Source: Hypholoma sublateritium FD-334 SS-4 (Eukaryota > Basidiomycota > Agaricomycetes > Agaricales > Strophariaceae). From it: a stretch of DNA of 23,097 nt. Below, one piece after another: positions 11,151 to 18,489 of this stretch. The stretch is taken from positions 10,228 through 33,324 of the forward strand of contig KN817662.1 of NCBI GenBank assembly GCA_000827495.1, read 5' to 3'. Positions within the stretch are counted from its first letter, which is position 1. Each line of letters begins with the position of its first letter. The notes below the pieces were generated by a model. The model saw nothing but the letters and a program-made list of their open reading frames with translations, was not told the origin of the DNA and made no database searches. The translations under genes and the position numbers were made by a program.

Positions 11151-11846
11151 TAATATATAAAATAGTTAATTATCAATAATTATCATTATTGTTAGAACTG
11201 AACTGCGCCTTGACATGCGTGAATGGTTTGAATCCTCCTGGCGTGGATCTGACGAGCTGGTAAAAACATTAGCCTCAAACGACATAGGGCCGGATCTTCC
11301 TTCAGACCTTGTATTAGACATTGATTTTTAGTTTGTAATTTATTTTTCTATATTTAAGTAGCTATATTTTCCAGACTACATGAAGTGGAATGGCGAGCGA
11401 AGGAGGCATGGTGACCCACTGGCAGGCGATTACGCATGTTCTATAAATAATCATGTTACCGGCGCTTCCCCCCTGGCATCCCAAAATAAGACAGCAATGC
11501 TTATTTCATTCAACACTGCAGAACGGTACAACAAAACGGTAAACCGAACAATCCATGCAACATGCGCGCGATGCGACGATCAGGTTTCTGCCGTCGTCAC
11601 ATGCAAACCACGCGCCTCGACGTGTCCCAATAATACTCTCGCGTCTTTTCGGCGCTTAAAGAATTGTCTGTACTGCACTTCCACTACAGCTAATGGTTCA
11701 AATGAATATTTATGTTCTCAACTCAGTGTGGCTAGGCCTAGAGCATGGATCTTTGATTTCTCTTGTTATACACTAGGCAATCTATACCTAATCAAAGGAC
11801 CTGGCAAACATGAGCGTACACTACTAATTCAGACTTAAATTTTTGA
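11151..11846. other. AT-rich intergenic stretch
   Basis: The composition changes sharply to AT-rich at about 11145. A 152-codon open frame at 11380-11838 (plus) has no recognisable motif, no promoter-like block and unremarkable composition, so I do not call it. The stretch ends at the promoter-like block of the first small-family gene. Confidence 0.45.
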
Positions 11847-11874
11847 TTTTCTCGCAGTCACTGTACACATAAAG
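11847..11874 (+). promoter_or_regulatory. Promoter-like block of small-family copy 1
   Basis: TTTTCTCGCAGTCA (11847-11860) is followed by the TATA-like ACATAAAG around 11867-11874, about 55 bp upstream of the ATG at 11927. The same two elements in the same order precede copies 2 and 3. The upstream dyad present in those two copies is missing here. Confidence 0.55.
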
Positions 11875-11926
11875 CTGGAAGGAAGTTGCACTTTTTCTCT
11901 CCAGACTCTCACATCATCATCACAAT

Positions 11927-12060
11927 ATGAAAATCACCATATCTATCATCACTCAAGCCATCCATCAGAGGCTCTATCCGGCCCTCCTCAAAGGCGCAAT
12001 GAAGGCATTGGACAAGAATCACAAGTCGCTCTCGCCGTACAGCGAGAACCTTGTCATCAG
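11927..12060 (+). pseudogene. Small tandem family, copy 1: first exon only
   Basis: The exon starts MKITISIITQAI and is 134 nt long (44 codons plus 2 bases). It ends at a good donor, AG followed by GTGAGT (12061). It aligns with the first exons of copies 2 and 3: a hydrophobic Ile-rich start, a Lys/Pro-containing middle, then a G-A/S-x-x-A-L core. Length differs by one codon and intron phase is the same. No second exon follows within the next several hundred bases and no acceptor is convincing, so this copy appears truncated. The function of the family is unknown. Confidence 0.55.
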
Positions 12061-12780
12061 GTGAGTCATTCTCCCCAATGTAACGGGCCAAGTGCGCTCT
12101 TGCAATTCATTGATCAACGAAGCCGGCGGCGCACTCGCGTGTAGCGAGAAACTACATGCTATAAATAACGATAGCACCGGCCCCTGTGTATATGAAAAAT
12201 GTCAATGAAGCCGGCGGCACGCCTGCGTGGTCCACGGGGCCGTCTGTGCCCACGTAGAAGTGAGGGCCAGGACTGTATGAAAATAAATGGTGTATCTTTA
12301 TTACATGCCCACAGAAATATAGGTCCTCCAGACCATATTCCATTGAATGATTAAATAATCAAATGATTTTGAACAATATATTTTGTTGTGCGATGTAGCT
12401 TTGCAATACCATATTCTATTGATGTTAGGATTTGGCATCTGGGGACTCAATTCTATTAATAAATATGGTATTGGAATACCACGAGCATTCCTGATTGGCG
12501 CCGGTGGAGCGCTCACGCGGGCCCTATACGCGAGCCCCACCATCCGACGGTGGCTGCGAGCGTGCGCGGCGCGCCCCCAACCAATTCAGCATGCCCGCAG
12601 ACTTCCCGTGTCGTCGCCGCACACATCTCTCATTATTACCACCACATGCAACGAATGGCGGAGATACAAGCTAATTATTTATTGAGGATTGGGATACTAT
12701 AATATTTAATTTCAGGGCCTTGCCAAAATAGGCGCTCGCTAAGCAGAACCTTGTACAATAAATAAGCGCGCACAGTTACT
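12061..12780. other. Spacer with duplicated fragments
   Basis: No gene is supportable. GAAGCCGGCGGC followed by a CAC-type sequence occurs at about 12119 and 12206. The stretch at 12448-12490 (TTCTATTAATA, then ATACCACGAGC) matches 13728-13765. The 37-bp stretch at 12645-12681 matches 14331-14367. The segment 12715-12780 (CCTTGCC, GGCGCTCGC, AGCAGAACCTTG, AATAAGCGCG) matches 14403-14460. These are pieces of the same larger unit that carries the small gene family. A plus-strand frame at 12383-12685 is probably not coding. Confidence 0.5.
12645..12681. repeat. Conserved upstream module of the small-gene unit
   Basis: CATGCAACGAATGGCGGAGA then TACAAGCTAATTATTTA recurs almost unchanged at 14331-14367, and its second half also at 14186-14213. 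It lies about 290-310 bp upstream of the first exons of copies 2 and 3. It marks the left part of the duplicated unit and could be either regulatory or a 3' remnant of a neighbouring copy. Confidence 0.7.
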
Positions 12781-12815
12781 AGTTATATTATTATATATGG
12801 GCATAAACTGTACAG

Positions 12816-12866
12816 AGTGACCCATTTTAACTTTGTCACTTTTCTCGCAGTCAGAATACATATAAA
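12816..12866 (+). promoter_or_regulatory. Promoter of small-family copy 2: dyad, pyrimidine block, TATA
   Basis: AGTGAC (12816-12821) and GTCACT (12835-12840) form a dyad with a 13-base gap. TTTTCTCGCAGTCA follows at 12840-12853 and TATAAA at 12861-12866, 95 bp before the ATG. Copy 3 has the same order and nearly the same spacing while its surroundings are more diverged, which suggests selection. The TTTTCTCGCAG part could also act as a splice acceptor of a leader intron. Confidence 0.65.
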
Positions 12867-12955
12867 CCTGGCACACCCATAGCTCTCCCTCTCATCCACA
12901 CCCATCCAACCACATCCAACCTCACCTCACCACACCTGAGCTCACCGTCATCAAC

Positions 12956-13154
12956 ATGATCACCATTCACATCATCAACAGCGCAATCAAGCTCAAGATG
13001 GAGAAAAAGCTTTACCAGGGCAGTGTAATCGCGCTGGAGAGGATTGCGAAGCAGCTGCCTGCTCACACAGGCCACCTGGCCATCCTGTAGGTCCACTTTC
13101 TCGATCGCGGGTCGCGCTAACAAGCACCAAATGCTTGTCAGATATTCAATATAA
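12956..13154 (+). pseudogene. Small tandem family, copy 2: exon 2 lost to a minisatellite
   Basis: The first exon (12956-13086, 131 nt) begins MITIHIINSAIK and ends in phase 2, exactly as in copy 3. The donor is GTAGGT (13087). A 55-bp intron follows with a branch-like GCTAAC and a TTGTCAG acceptor ending at 13141. The next base, 13142, is the first base of a 130-bp tandem repeat. Spliced, the frame meets TAA at 13152-13154 after four more codons; unspliced, TAG follows immediately at 13088. Either way only about 43-47 residues are made, against 119 in copy 3. The promoter is intact, so it may still be transcribed. It could be a dead copy or a shortened product in its own right. Confidence 0.65.
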
Positions 13155-13645
13155 CTCAGACCTTTACATATGTATCATCTACTGTAGTTAATGCGCTATC
13201 TTTCAAGGCTTCGGCACCCCGCTGCTTGGCAAATAACCCCACATAATCCATGACATCGGTTTATACTGAAGATATTTAGTATACCCCATACCTTTACATA
13301 TATATCATCTGCTGTAGTCAATGCACCATCTTTGAAGGCTTCAGAACCCCGCTGTCTGGCATATAATCCTACATAATTCATGTCATAAGGTTTATACTGA
13401 AGATATTCAATATAACTCAGACCTTTACATATGTATCATCTACTGTAGTTAATGTGCTATCTTTCAAGGCTTCGGCACCCCACTGCTTGGCAAATAATCC
13501 CACATAATCCAGGACATCGGTTTATACTGAAGATATTTGATATACCTCAGACCTTTACATACGTATTGTTTACTAAATCTATGTACCCTCTGATGACACC
13601 GGAATCATTCCAATACTTGCCATATAATCATCTATAGTCCCATAT
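13142..13645. repeat. Minisatellite, 130-bp unit, about four copies
   Basis: Units begin at 13142, 13272, 13403 and 13533 with ATATT(C/T)..ATA, each followed by CAGACCTTTACATA-like sequence. Units 1 and 3 are nearly identical. Unit 2 differs at scattered positions and unit 4 is the most diverged. The alternation of similar units (1 with 3) suggests amplification as a two-unit block. The first unit abuts the acceptor of the copy 2 intron. No frame is open through a unit, so this is not a coding repeat. Confidence 0.88.
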
Positions 13646-13646
13646 A

Positions 13647-13695
13647 TCGGAGCTGAAAGGTGATAAAAACTTTTCCACTTTTTAGTAAATATAAA
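13647..13695. promoter_or_regulatory. Conserved element and TATA box downstream of copy 2
   Basis: TCGGAGCTGAAAGGTG, then AAAAAC, TTTTCCAC and TTTTTAG (13647-13685) matches 15578-15617 downstream of copy 3 (TCGGAGTTGAAACGTG and so on). It is followed by TATAAA at 13690-13695. Its position after each minisatellite suggests it is the 3' boundary of the gene unit or the promoter of the next module. Confidence 0.45.
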
Positions 13696-13778
13696 GCCGC
13701 TGGGCGCTCGCGTGGCTTAAGTAGATTTTATTCTATTAATAGATTCAATATAGACATACCGCGAGCGTCAATAGATGT

Positions 13779-13974
13779 ATGCACGCAGGGCTTGAGATCG
13801 CTGTGAGTGAGGTCGTGATCCAAAAAATCAGCAGCGACTCTTTCGTGGACAGATTTAAGTAGTGAAGCATGGGCCCACCGCATCCCCGGCTGGCACAACG
13901 CGGAGCTGCCAGGTTGTGTCCGTCTCTTCCTGGAATGTCTTGAGCGTGGTGCTTCTGGGCCTCCCAGCCCGTAA
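13779..13974 (+). pseudogene. Possible coding remnant downstream of copy 2
   Basis: An ATG 84 bp after the TATA box at 13690 opens MHAGLEIAVSEVVIQK and runs to TAG at 13860. One base over, the frame continues with SSEAWAHRIPGWHNAELPG and CVRLFLECLE to TAA at 13972-13974. The two halves read naturally as one protein with a single-base break at about 13852. I recognise no family. Overlapping minus-strand frames of up to 155 residues also exist here, but their composition looks less protein-like. Treat as tentative. Confidence 0.3.
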
Positions 13975-14480
13975 CAGGTACTATCAGTCCCAAAAATCAC
14001 GCGTCTACGTCCAGCTCTGACAACACGTGGCCCCACCCATGGGAGCACGCGAGCACCCCGCGCCCCCAGCCTGTGCCGGTGATATTCTGAAAGAAGCAGG
14101 TAAGTGCTTTTCCTATCCCTCAGTAAATAGCTAGCAGGTACCTCCACCATCCCCAATATGAAGGTAACTTCATACGTGAAACAGTGGAGATACAAGCTAA
14201 TTATTTATTGAGGACCAGGGGAAACACTTACCTGATGGACGGGCACTTACGAAGCAATGTGCGTATAACACCAGGCTGCAACGTGCTTTGGCGATCAAAG
14301 AGCCGTTAAACTCTCTCTCAATAACCATCACATGCGATGAATGGCGGAGATACAAGCTAATTATTTATGGGATAAGTGATATATATATATTATATAACCA
14401 CAAGGCCTTGCCAAATAAGCGCTCGCACAGCAGAACCTTGTCAAATAAATAAGCGCGTNCATGTATTACATAGGCATAAA
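13975..14480. other. Spacer upstream of copy 3
   Basis: No gene is supportable. The stretch contains two copies of the TACAAGCTAATTATTTAT module (from 14186 and 14346), a short TA-dinucleotide run at about 14379-14392, the CCTTGCC / GCGCTCGC / CAGAACCTTG segment shared with the upstream side of copy 2, and one N at 14459. Confidence 0.5.
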
Positions 14481-14488
14481 CTGTACAG

Positions 14489-14537
14489 AGTGACACATTA
14501 AACTTTGTCACTTTCTCGCAGTCAAATCACATATAAA
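14489..14537 (+). promoter_or_regulatory. Promoter of small-family copy 3: dyad, pyrimidine block, TATA
   Basis: AGTGAC (14489-14494) and GTCACT (14507-14512) form a dyad with a 12-base gap. CTTTCTCGCAGTCA follows at 14511-14524 and TATAAA at 14532-14537, 105 bp upstream of the ATG. The block is preceded by CATAAACTGTACAG, also identical in copy 2. Confidence 0.7.
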
Positions 14538-14636
14538 CGGACACCATACACAGCTCCTCCTCTCATACACCGTCATAACAGTGTCATCCAGCTTCCTCCA
14601 GCCCACAAACACTTCATAGAACCCACCACCCGCGCT

Positions 14637-15108
14637 ATGATCATCATAAGCATTCTCAGAGAGGCCTGTAAGGCCAAAATGCACCCCAAAATCTCAAAAG
14701 GAGCGTATATCGCGCTTAGCAAGATCGCTCATGATCTGCCGGCCGATAGCGCGCACCTCACCATCACGTAAGTCGTCTCAAATGATTCGACACTGTGCTG
14801 ACATTCGTCGAATACCTGTTGAACAGGTCAACACCGCATGGGCCGCGCCGTGAAGTTCTTGCTGAACTATACGCAACCCCGAGCAAGAAGGGCGAATTTT
14901 TGGGGGTCCTCGCATTCACTCTCGACTCGCGCAACCCACACCTCACCGCGGCAGACGACTGCTGCGGCCGTGCAGCCAATCACGTTGGAAAGGAGTACAG
15001 CGCCCTCAGGGGCCGTCTCATTCAGATTGGGTATGTCCTACACTATCTGTACCTATAATCTATGCTAATATTCACCCTCTCAGGATATGGCCTGTTTCCA
15101 AAAAGTAG
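14637..15108 (+). CDS. Small tandem family, copy 3: complete three-exon gene, 119 aa
   Basis: Exons are 14637-14767, 14827-15030 and 15084-15108. Intron 1 (59 bp) runs from GTAAGT to GAACAG. Intron 2 (53 bp) runs from GTATGT to CTCAG, with a canonical GCTAATA branch site. The phases join cleanly and the last exon adds IWPVSKK before TAG at 15106. The protein is about 13 kDa, with an Ile-rich start (MIIISILREACK), an Ala/Leu-rich probable helix, then REVLAELYATPSKKGEFLG, a Cys-Cys pair and GKEYSALRGRL. I see no signal peptide, membrane segment or known domain. Two good introns in frame, the shared promoter and the related first exons of copies 1 and 2 argue it is real. Function unknown; it is the only intact copy in the window. 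Confidence 0.72.
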
Positions 15109-15254
15109 ACAGAATTAGACATCATGTAGTGTTCAAGAGATCCTAAAATATCCTTCGTGTGACTACTTTCATCCCATCGTCAGCTGATCATGATTTCCTA
15201 ATTGTCCTCAGAAACCATAAGTAATTATCTACAATCTTTCTAACCATTTTGTCA
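15109..15254. other. 3' flank of copy 3
   Basis: AT-rich sequence directly after the TAG stop. It probably holds the 3' untranslated region. I see no perfect AATAAA; CCTAAAATA near 15142 is the closest AT-rich candidate. It runs directly into the second minisatellite. Confidence 0.35.
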
Positions 15255-15540
15255 TTCTGATACTCGGAATATATTCCTATGCAATTCATTATATCATATT
15301 ATACCTACGATATATGGTACACAGCAGCCCGTCGTATATATATATTCTATTATAATTGTGTCCCCTCCTTTGGAAATTGGAATTCAAGACGTTCTGATAC
15401 TTCCCATATATTCCTAACCAATTCATTATACCTACGATATATGGTACACAGCAGTCCGTCGTATATATATTATCGATTATAATTGTGTCCCCTCCTTTGG
15501 AATTCAAGACGTTCTGATACTTGCCATATAATGCCCCATA
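15255..15540. repeat. Second minisatellite, 120-137-bp unit, two full copies plus part
   Basis: TTCTGATACT starts units at 15255, 15392 and 15512. The first two share TACGATATATGGTACACAGC and TTGTGTCCCCTCCTTTGGAA; the first unit has an extra 10 bp or so near 15290 and another duplication of TGGAAAT near 15371. The last partial unit contains ACTTGCCATATAAT, also present at the end of the 130-bp minisatellite (about 13616-13629), so both satellites border the same ancestral segment. Non-coding. Confidence 0.85.
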
Positions 15541-16346
15541 AGCCAGTATATACAACTCTAACACCGCCACCTAGGTGTCGGAGTTGAAACGTGAAAACAT
15601 TTTTTCTACCTTTTACTGATGTACGCCCCCCTCTCGCCTTGTCTGAGCTGTGCTGACGGTCTGCAGCGCGCACTGTGCGCTGTCTCTGTTTTTCGCAGAA
15701 TAAATACCTGTATCAATCAATTGAATCCATGCGCCGTCGCATCCGACGCCGCCCGCACTTCATGACGAACGATCTCGCTCTTCAGGTGCGGGCATATGTA
15801 CTGGGGCGCACGGGTATATGCGCGGCGTACAGATCCGCGCACACGCACCGAGCCTGGAGCATGTGCTGTACGATATCGCGAGGGTATTCCTCCGCTCCCG
15901 CCCTTCTATGCACACTCCAAGACGCGCAGCGCACCTCGCGCCCTTGCGCCGCCGCCGCCGCCGCCGCCGTGCCGCATCATCGCTCCCCGGTACTACCTCC
16001 GAATTCATTTGCGAGCTGCGTCCCATTTGCATAACGTATCATGTACCTCGCCGATATGTACTTCGACAACCTACCATGATCCGGTCATTTGAAACTTTTG
16101 TATTAATATATTAATATGTATATTCCTGAGTTCAGACGGCCGTTTATCGGTCTCTCGATGAACTAACATGAGCAGTACACCTTGCTGCACACATTGCCTA
16201 TACGATGTACGTCGAGATTCTTCACGCCGTCGCATACACCCGCGCTCCCCGACTCCGCTACGTGCCGTGTGCCCCGCTCTGGATCCATGATGCCACGGAC
16301 GACGTCTCGGTTCCGTCATGTACGATATGGCCATCGCGGATGAGCA
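15541..16346. other. Region with a fourth promoter-like block, no firm gene
   Basis: TTTTTCGCAGAATAAATA (15689-15706) resembles the CGCAG-plus-TATA block of the small family. An ATG follows at 15729 (MRRRIRRRPHFMTNDLALQ), with a donor-like GTGCGG directly after CAG at 15783-15785. A later frame contains LEHVLYDIARVFLRSR (about 15858-15905). This could be a diverged fourth copy, but the first exon does not align well and there is no clean second intron. Seven GCC triplets lie at 15948-15968. I leave it uncalled. Confidence 0.3.
15948..15968. repeat. (GCC)7 microsatellite
   Basis: Seven perfect GCC triplets. In overlapping frames this reads as poly-Arg, poly-Ala or poly-Pro, which inflates open frames on both strands here. 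Confidence 0.9.
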
Positions 16347-16440
16347 CTGCAAGTGTTAGAGTATTTTTATAGTCCGTAAGTGTCATCGTAAACAGGAAAC
16401 GTGAACGGCGAGCCAGTCCTAGATAAGATATATCGCATAC
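16347..16440 (-). other. Candidate minus-strand intron
   Basis: On the minus strand, FKDDEAKNRFFQQ ends at CAG followed by the donor GTATGC at 16440. The stretch ends with CTAACAC and then TTGCAG at 16347, a textbook fungal branch site and acceptor 94 bp downstream. The frame after it is open for about 90 codons to 16071, but I recognise nothing in it. This suggests a minus-strand gene remnant at the 3' side of the duplicated unit below. Confidence 0.4.
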
Positions 16441-16619
16441 CTGTTGAAAAAATCGATTCTTAGCCTCGTCGTCCTTGAAAGGAGCGCCCGCGCTCTTCAC
16501 AGCCTATCCTGCTTCGATCGCGGAAAACGCCTGCTCGATCGGGTTCACGATGTTGGAGCCGGAGGATGTAAGCTGTCGGCCGCTGACACGCGTGAAATGA
16601 GCTGCTGGATGAACGAGGC

Positions 16620-18040
16620 CAAAAGATGCGTACTGGGAAATCATCCATTTGTCTCTGCACCAACAACGCGTCGGCGTGCGGTGTATGTTGTGCGCCCCCC
16701 AGCTCCTCCTCCGTCACGTCATCCACGCGTTCCGGCTCAGCATACGACGTCCCTCCACGAGCCTCCCCGGCGAATCAGCGACCCAGCGTCCATATGCCCG
16801 AAGCACATGCCAGCCTCGAAGGTGGTTGGATCGAAGCTTCCGCCCCTGGAAACGAGCAGCTCTGGGGCTGCATCCGCAATGCGCGGCGGACTCGTCGCAT
16901 ACCACCCCGGGTCGGCGGTGCCTCGGAGAAACATCGTCAGAGCCGGGCTCCAGTCGATGTTGGTGTCCGCGTCAAGATGCACGTCCTAGAGGCCGTGTAT
17001 CGTCGAGCGTTCGGGGGTCACCGGCCCGTTGGGCGTCGTGTCGCGCATGCCTTCAGGTTTCAAGTTATACGCGCGGCGCGTGCGGGACGGCGGAGAGGCG
17101 GAGGCGGTCCAGCACAATGGGTAGTTAAATGTTCAAAGGAGTATCTGTCATGATTCGCGATCGTGGGCGAGGGAGAATCGCATTGTGGGCGCAGGGCAGA
17201 TCATGGGCGGATCGCGGCGACGTCGAGGGGGGCATACGCAATGAGATGAGCTATGGGACGTTCTTCGGCGACTCCTCGTACGTGCCGCTACGCACGTAAC
17301 GTGGGCCCAAAAAAACTACACGGCGCGCGTCAGCTGATATGAGGTGCGTGATAGACAAGTAGACTCACCAGAATCAGCGGAGCCATATATATATCAGATG
17401 TGCGGCGCTTCGGCGGTCAGCGGGGGAGGTGAAAACGGCGTGCAGCTGGTGCGGGAGCGAACGACGATGCAGCAGAGGATGTAGAACTGCGGCGTGGATA
17501 CGGGGGTGCGGCCGAAGACGCGATGGGACTGGGGTGAGTCGTGGGATGCGCAGGAGGGATGCGACTGGGTGACGGGGTGGGCGGATGCAGCGGAGCACGA
17601 CGCGCGGCGCAGGACGGAAGAAAAACGAGAGGTGCTGACGGGCGAGCCGCGTCGTCGTCCTTTGGTACAGTGGGCGCGTGGAGGGCGCTGTGAAAGTCTG
17701 CGCGGCTCAGGGAAAGTATTGGGAGGCAAGAACCGGCGCACCTGGAGGAGGAAGAAACGACGCTGTACGAGCGCTGCGTCCGGAGATGGGGGTGTTCCAG
17801 CACAGCTGTCCCGCAGAGTCCAGCTGCCGAAGTCAGAAGCGTGCGCGACAGCAAGGCGATGTCCGATTCATCCTGCGGTGTCTGAGGGGGCGGGCGTGGA
17901 TCGACAGAGTCAACGATGGGTCCTGGGCCTTGTCCTGTCGTCGTTGGAGTGGTTCTTGCAGCGGCCGATGCTCGTCGTCATCGTGGTCGACGAACAAGGG
18001 GCCGTGCGAGCATCGCCGCCCGCCATCAAATAATTTGTAT
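16620..18040 (-). repeat. Tandem segmental duplication, unit A, with degraded coding remnant
   Basis: Unit A is collinear with unit B (18490-20340). Best-matching blocks are 16638-16675 with 18498-18535, 16823-16935 with 18748-18860, 16983-17020 with 18977-19014, 17321-17385 with 19491-19555, 17395-17560 with 19588-19760, and 17919-18030 with 20228-20338. On the minus strand block 2 reads WYATSPPRIADAAPELLVSR and GSFDPTTF (unit A) against WYTMHPPCIADAAPEH and RSFDPTTS (unit B). A minus-strand donor, CTG then GTGAGT at 17368, is conserved, and CCTCTAG before 16982 looks like an acceptor opening DVHLDADTNIDWSPALTMFL. Another frame, opening QMDDFPVR, is off by one base from this one, so I cannot build a single intact gene. 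I do not recognise the family. Confidence 0.6.
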
Positions 18041-18489
18041 TCTTAGTACACGACATGTACCATACACTCATGGTCTCGTACGAAAGTCGTCCCTTGACTC
18101 TTATAACCTTTCGAAATGAATTTATTCCAATGTCGTGTGAGTACCGCGCCCCTAAAACATGCATATGATTAGAAAATTCACGGCGTGCATCAAGGTGTTT
18201 AAACAGCCCGGCGGCGTCTTGACGCCCGCGTCGTCTTGCATACTGATTCTCCAACACAAGATGCGGCATGGACATCGCGCCATTCCGCGCGCGGTTAGCG
18301 CGTGCGCGATCCTCGTTCAAACGTCCAGGAGGCGATCAATCCAACGTAGGGGCAGCGAGCAGCGGTGTAAGATTCCAGATACAAGATATGACGTCGACAT
18401 CGAGTCTCGACGCTGATGATGAGCGAGAACACGATTCCCGTCCACGTGTATGAGATGCTCACGCCGACGTAGGACTGACGCAGAAGTTT
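18041..18489. other. Junction between duplicated units A and B
   Basis: No clear gene. A minus-strand frame (17910-18320) includes QDAAGLFKHLDARREFS, matched in part by a frame near 22100 (VDAAALFEYL). At the DNA level, AAACAGCCCGGCGGCGTC at 18199-18216 matches AAACAGCGCAGCGGCGTC near 22119-22136. Near 18390-18470 another minus-strand frame has a hydrophobic segment (VGVSISYTWTGIVFSLIISV) that could be a membrane helix. Strand and gene limits are unresolved. Confidence 0.35.

Noticed and set aside
11380..11838. Open frame of 152 codons on the plus strand
   Set aside because: No recognisable motif, promoter or exon signals; the sequence lies in AT-rich spacer and the residue composition is not distinctive.
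13142..13645. Possible CRISPR-like array
   Set aside because: Units are 130 bp and contiguous without unique spacers, and the context is eukaryotic; it is a minisatellite.
13728..14195. Minus-strand frame of 155 codons
   Set aside because: The plus-strand reading has a promoter-like block and more natural peptide sequence; the minus frame ends in a duplicated spacer.
16258..16500. Possible link to fungal seven-helix or DUF6533-type membrane proteins because of VLIRDG
   Set aside because: Only one short peptide agrees, it lies partly across a likely intron acceptor, and no other part of that family is visible.
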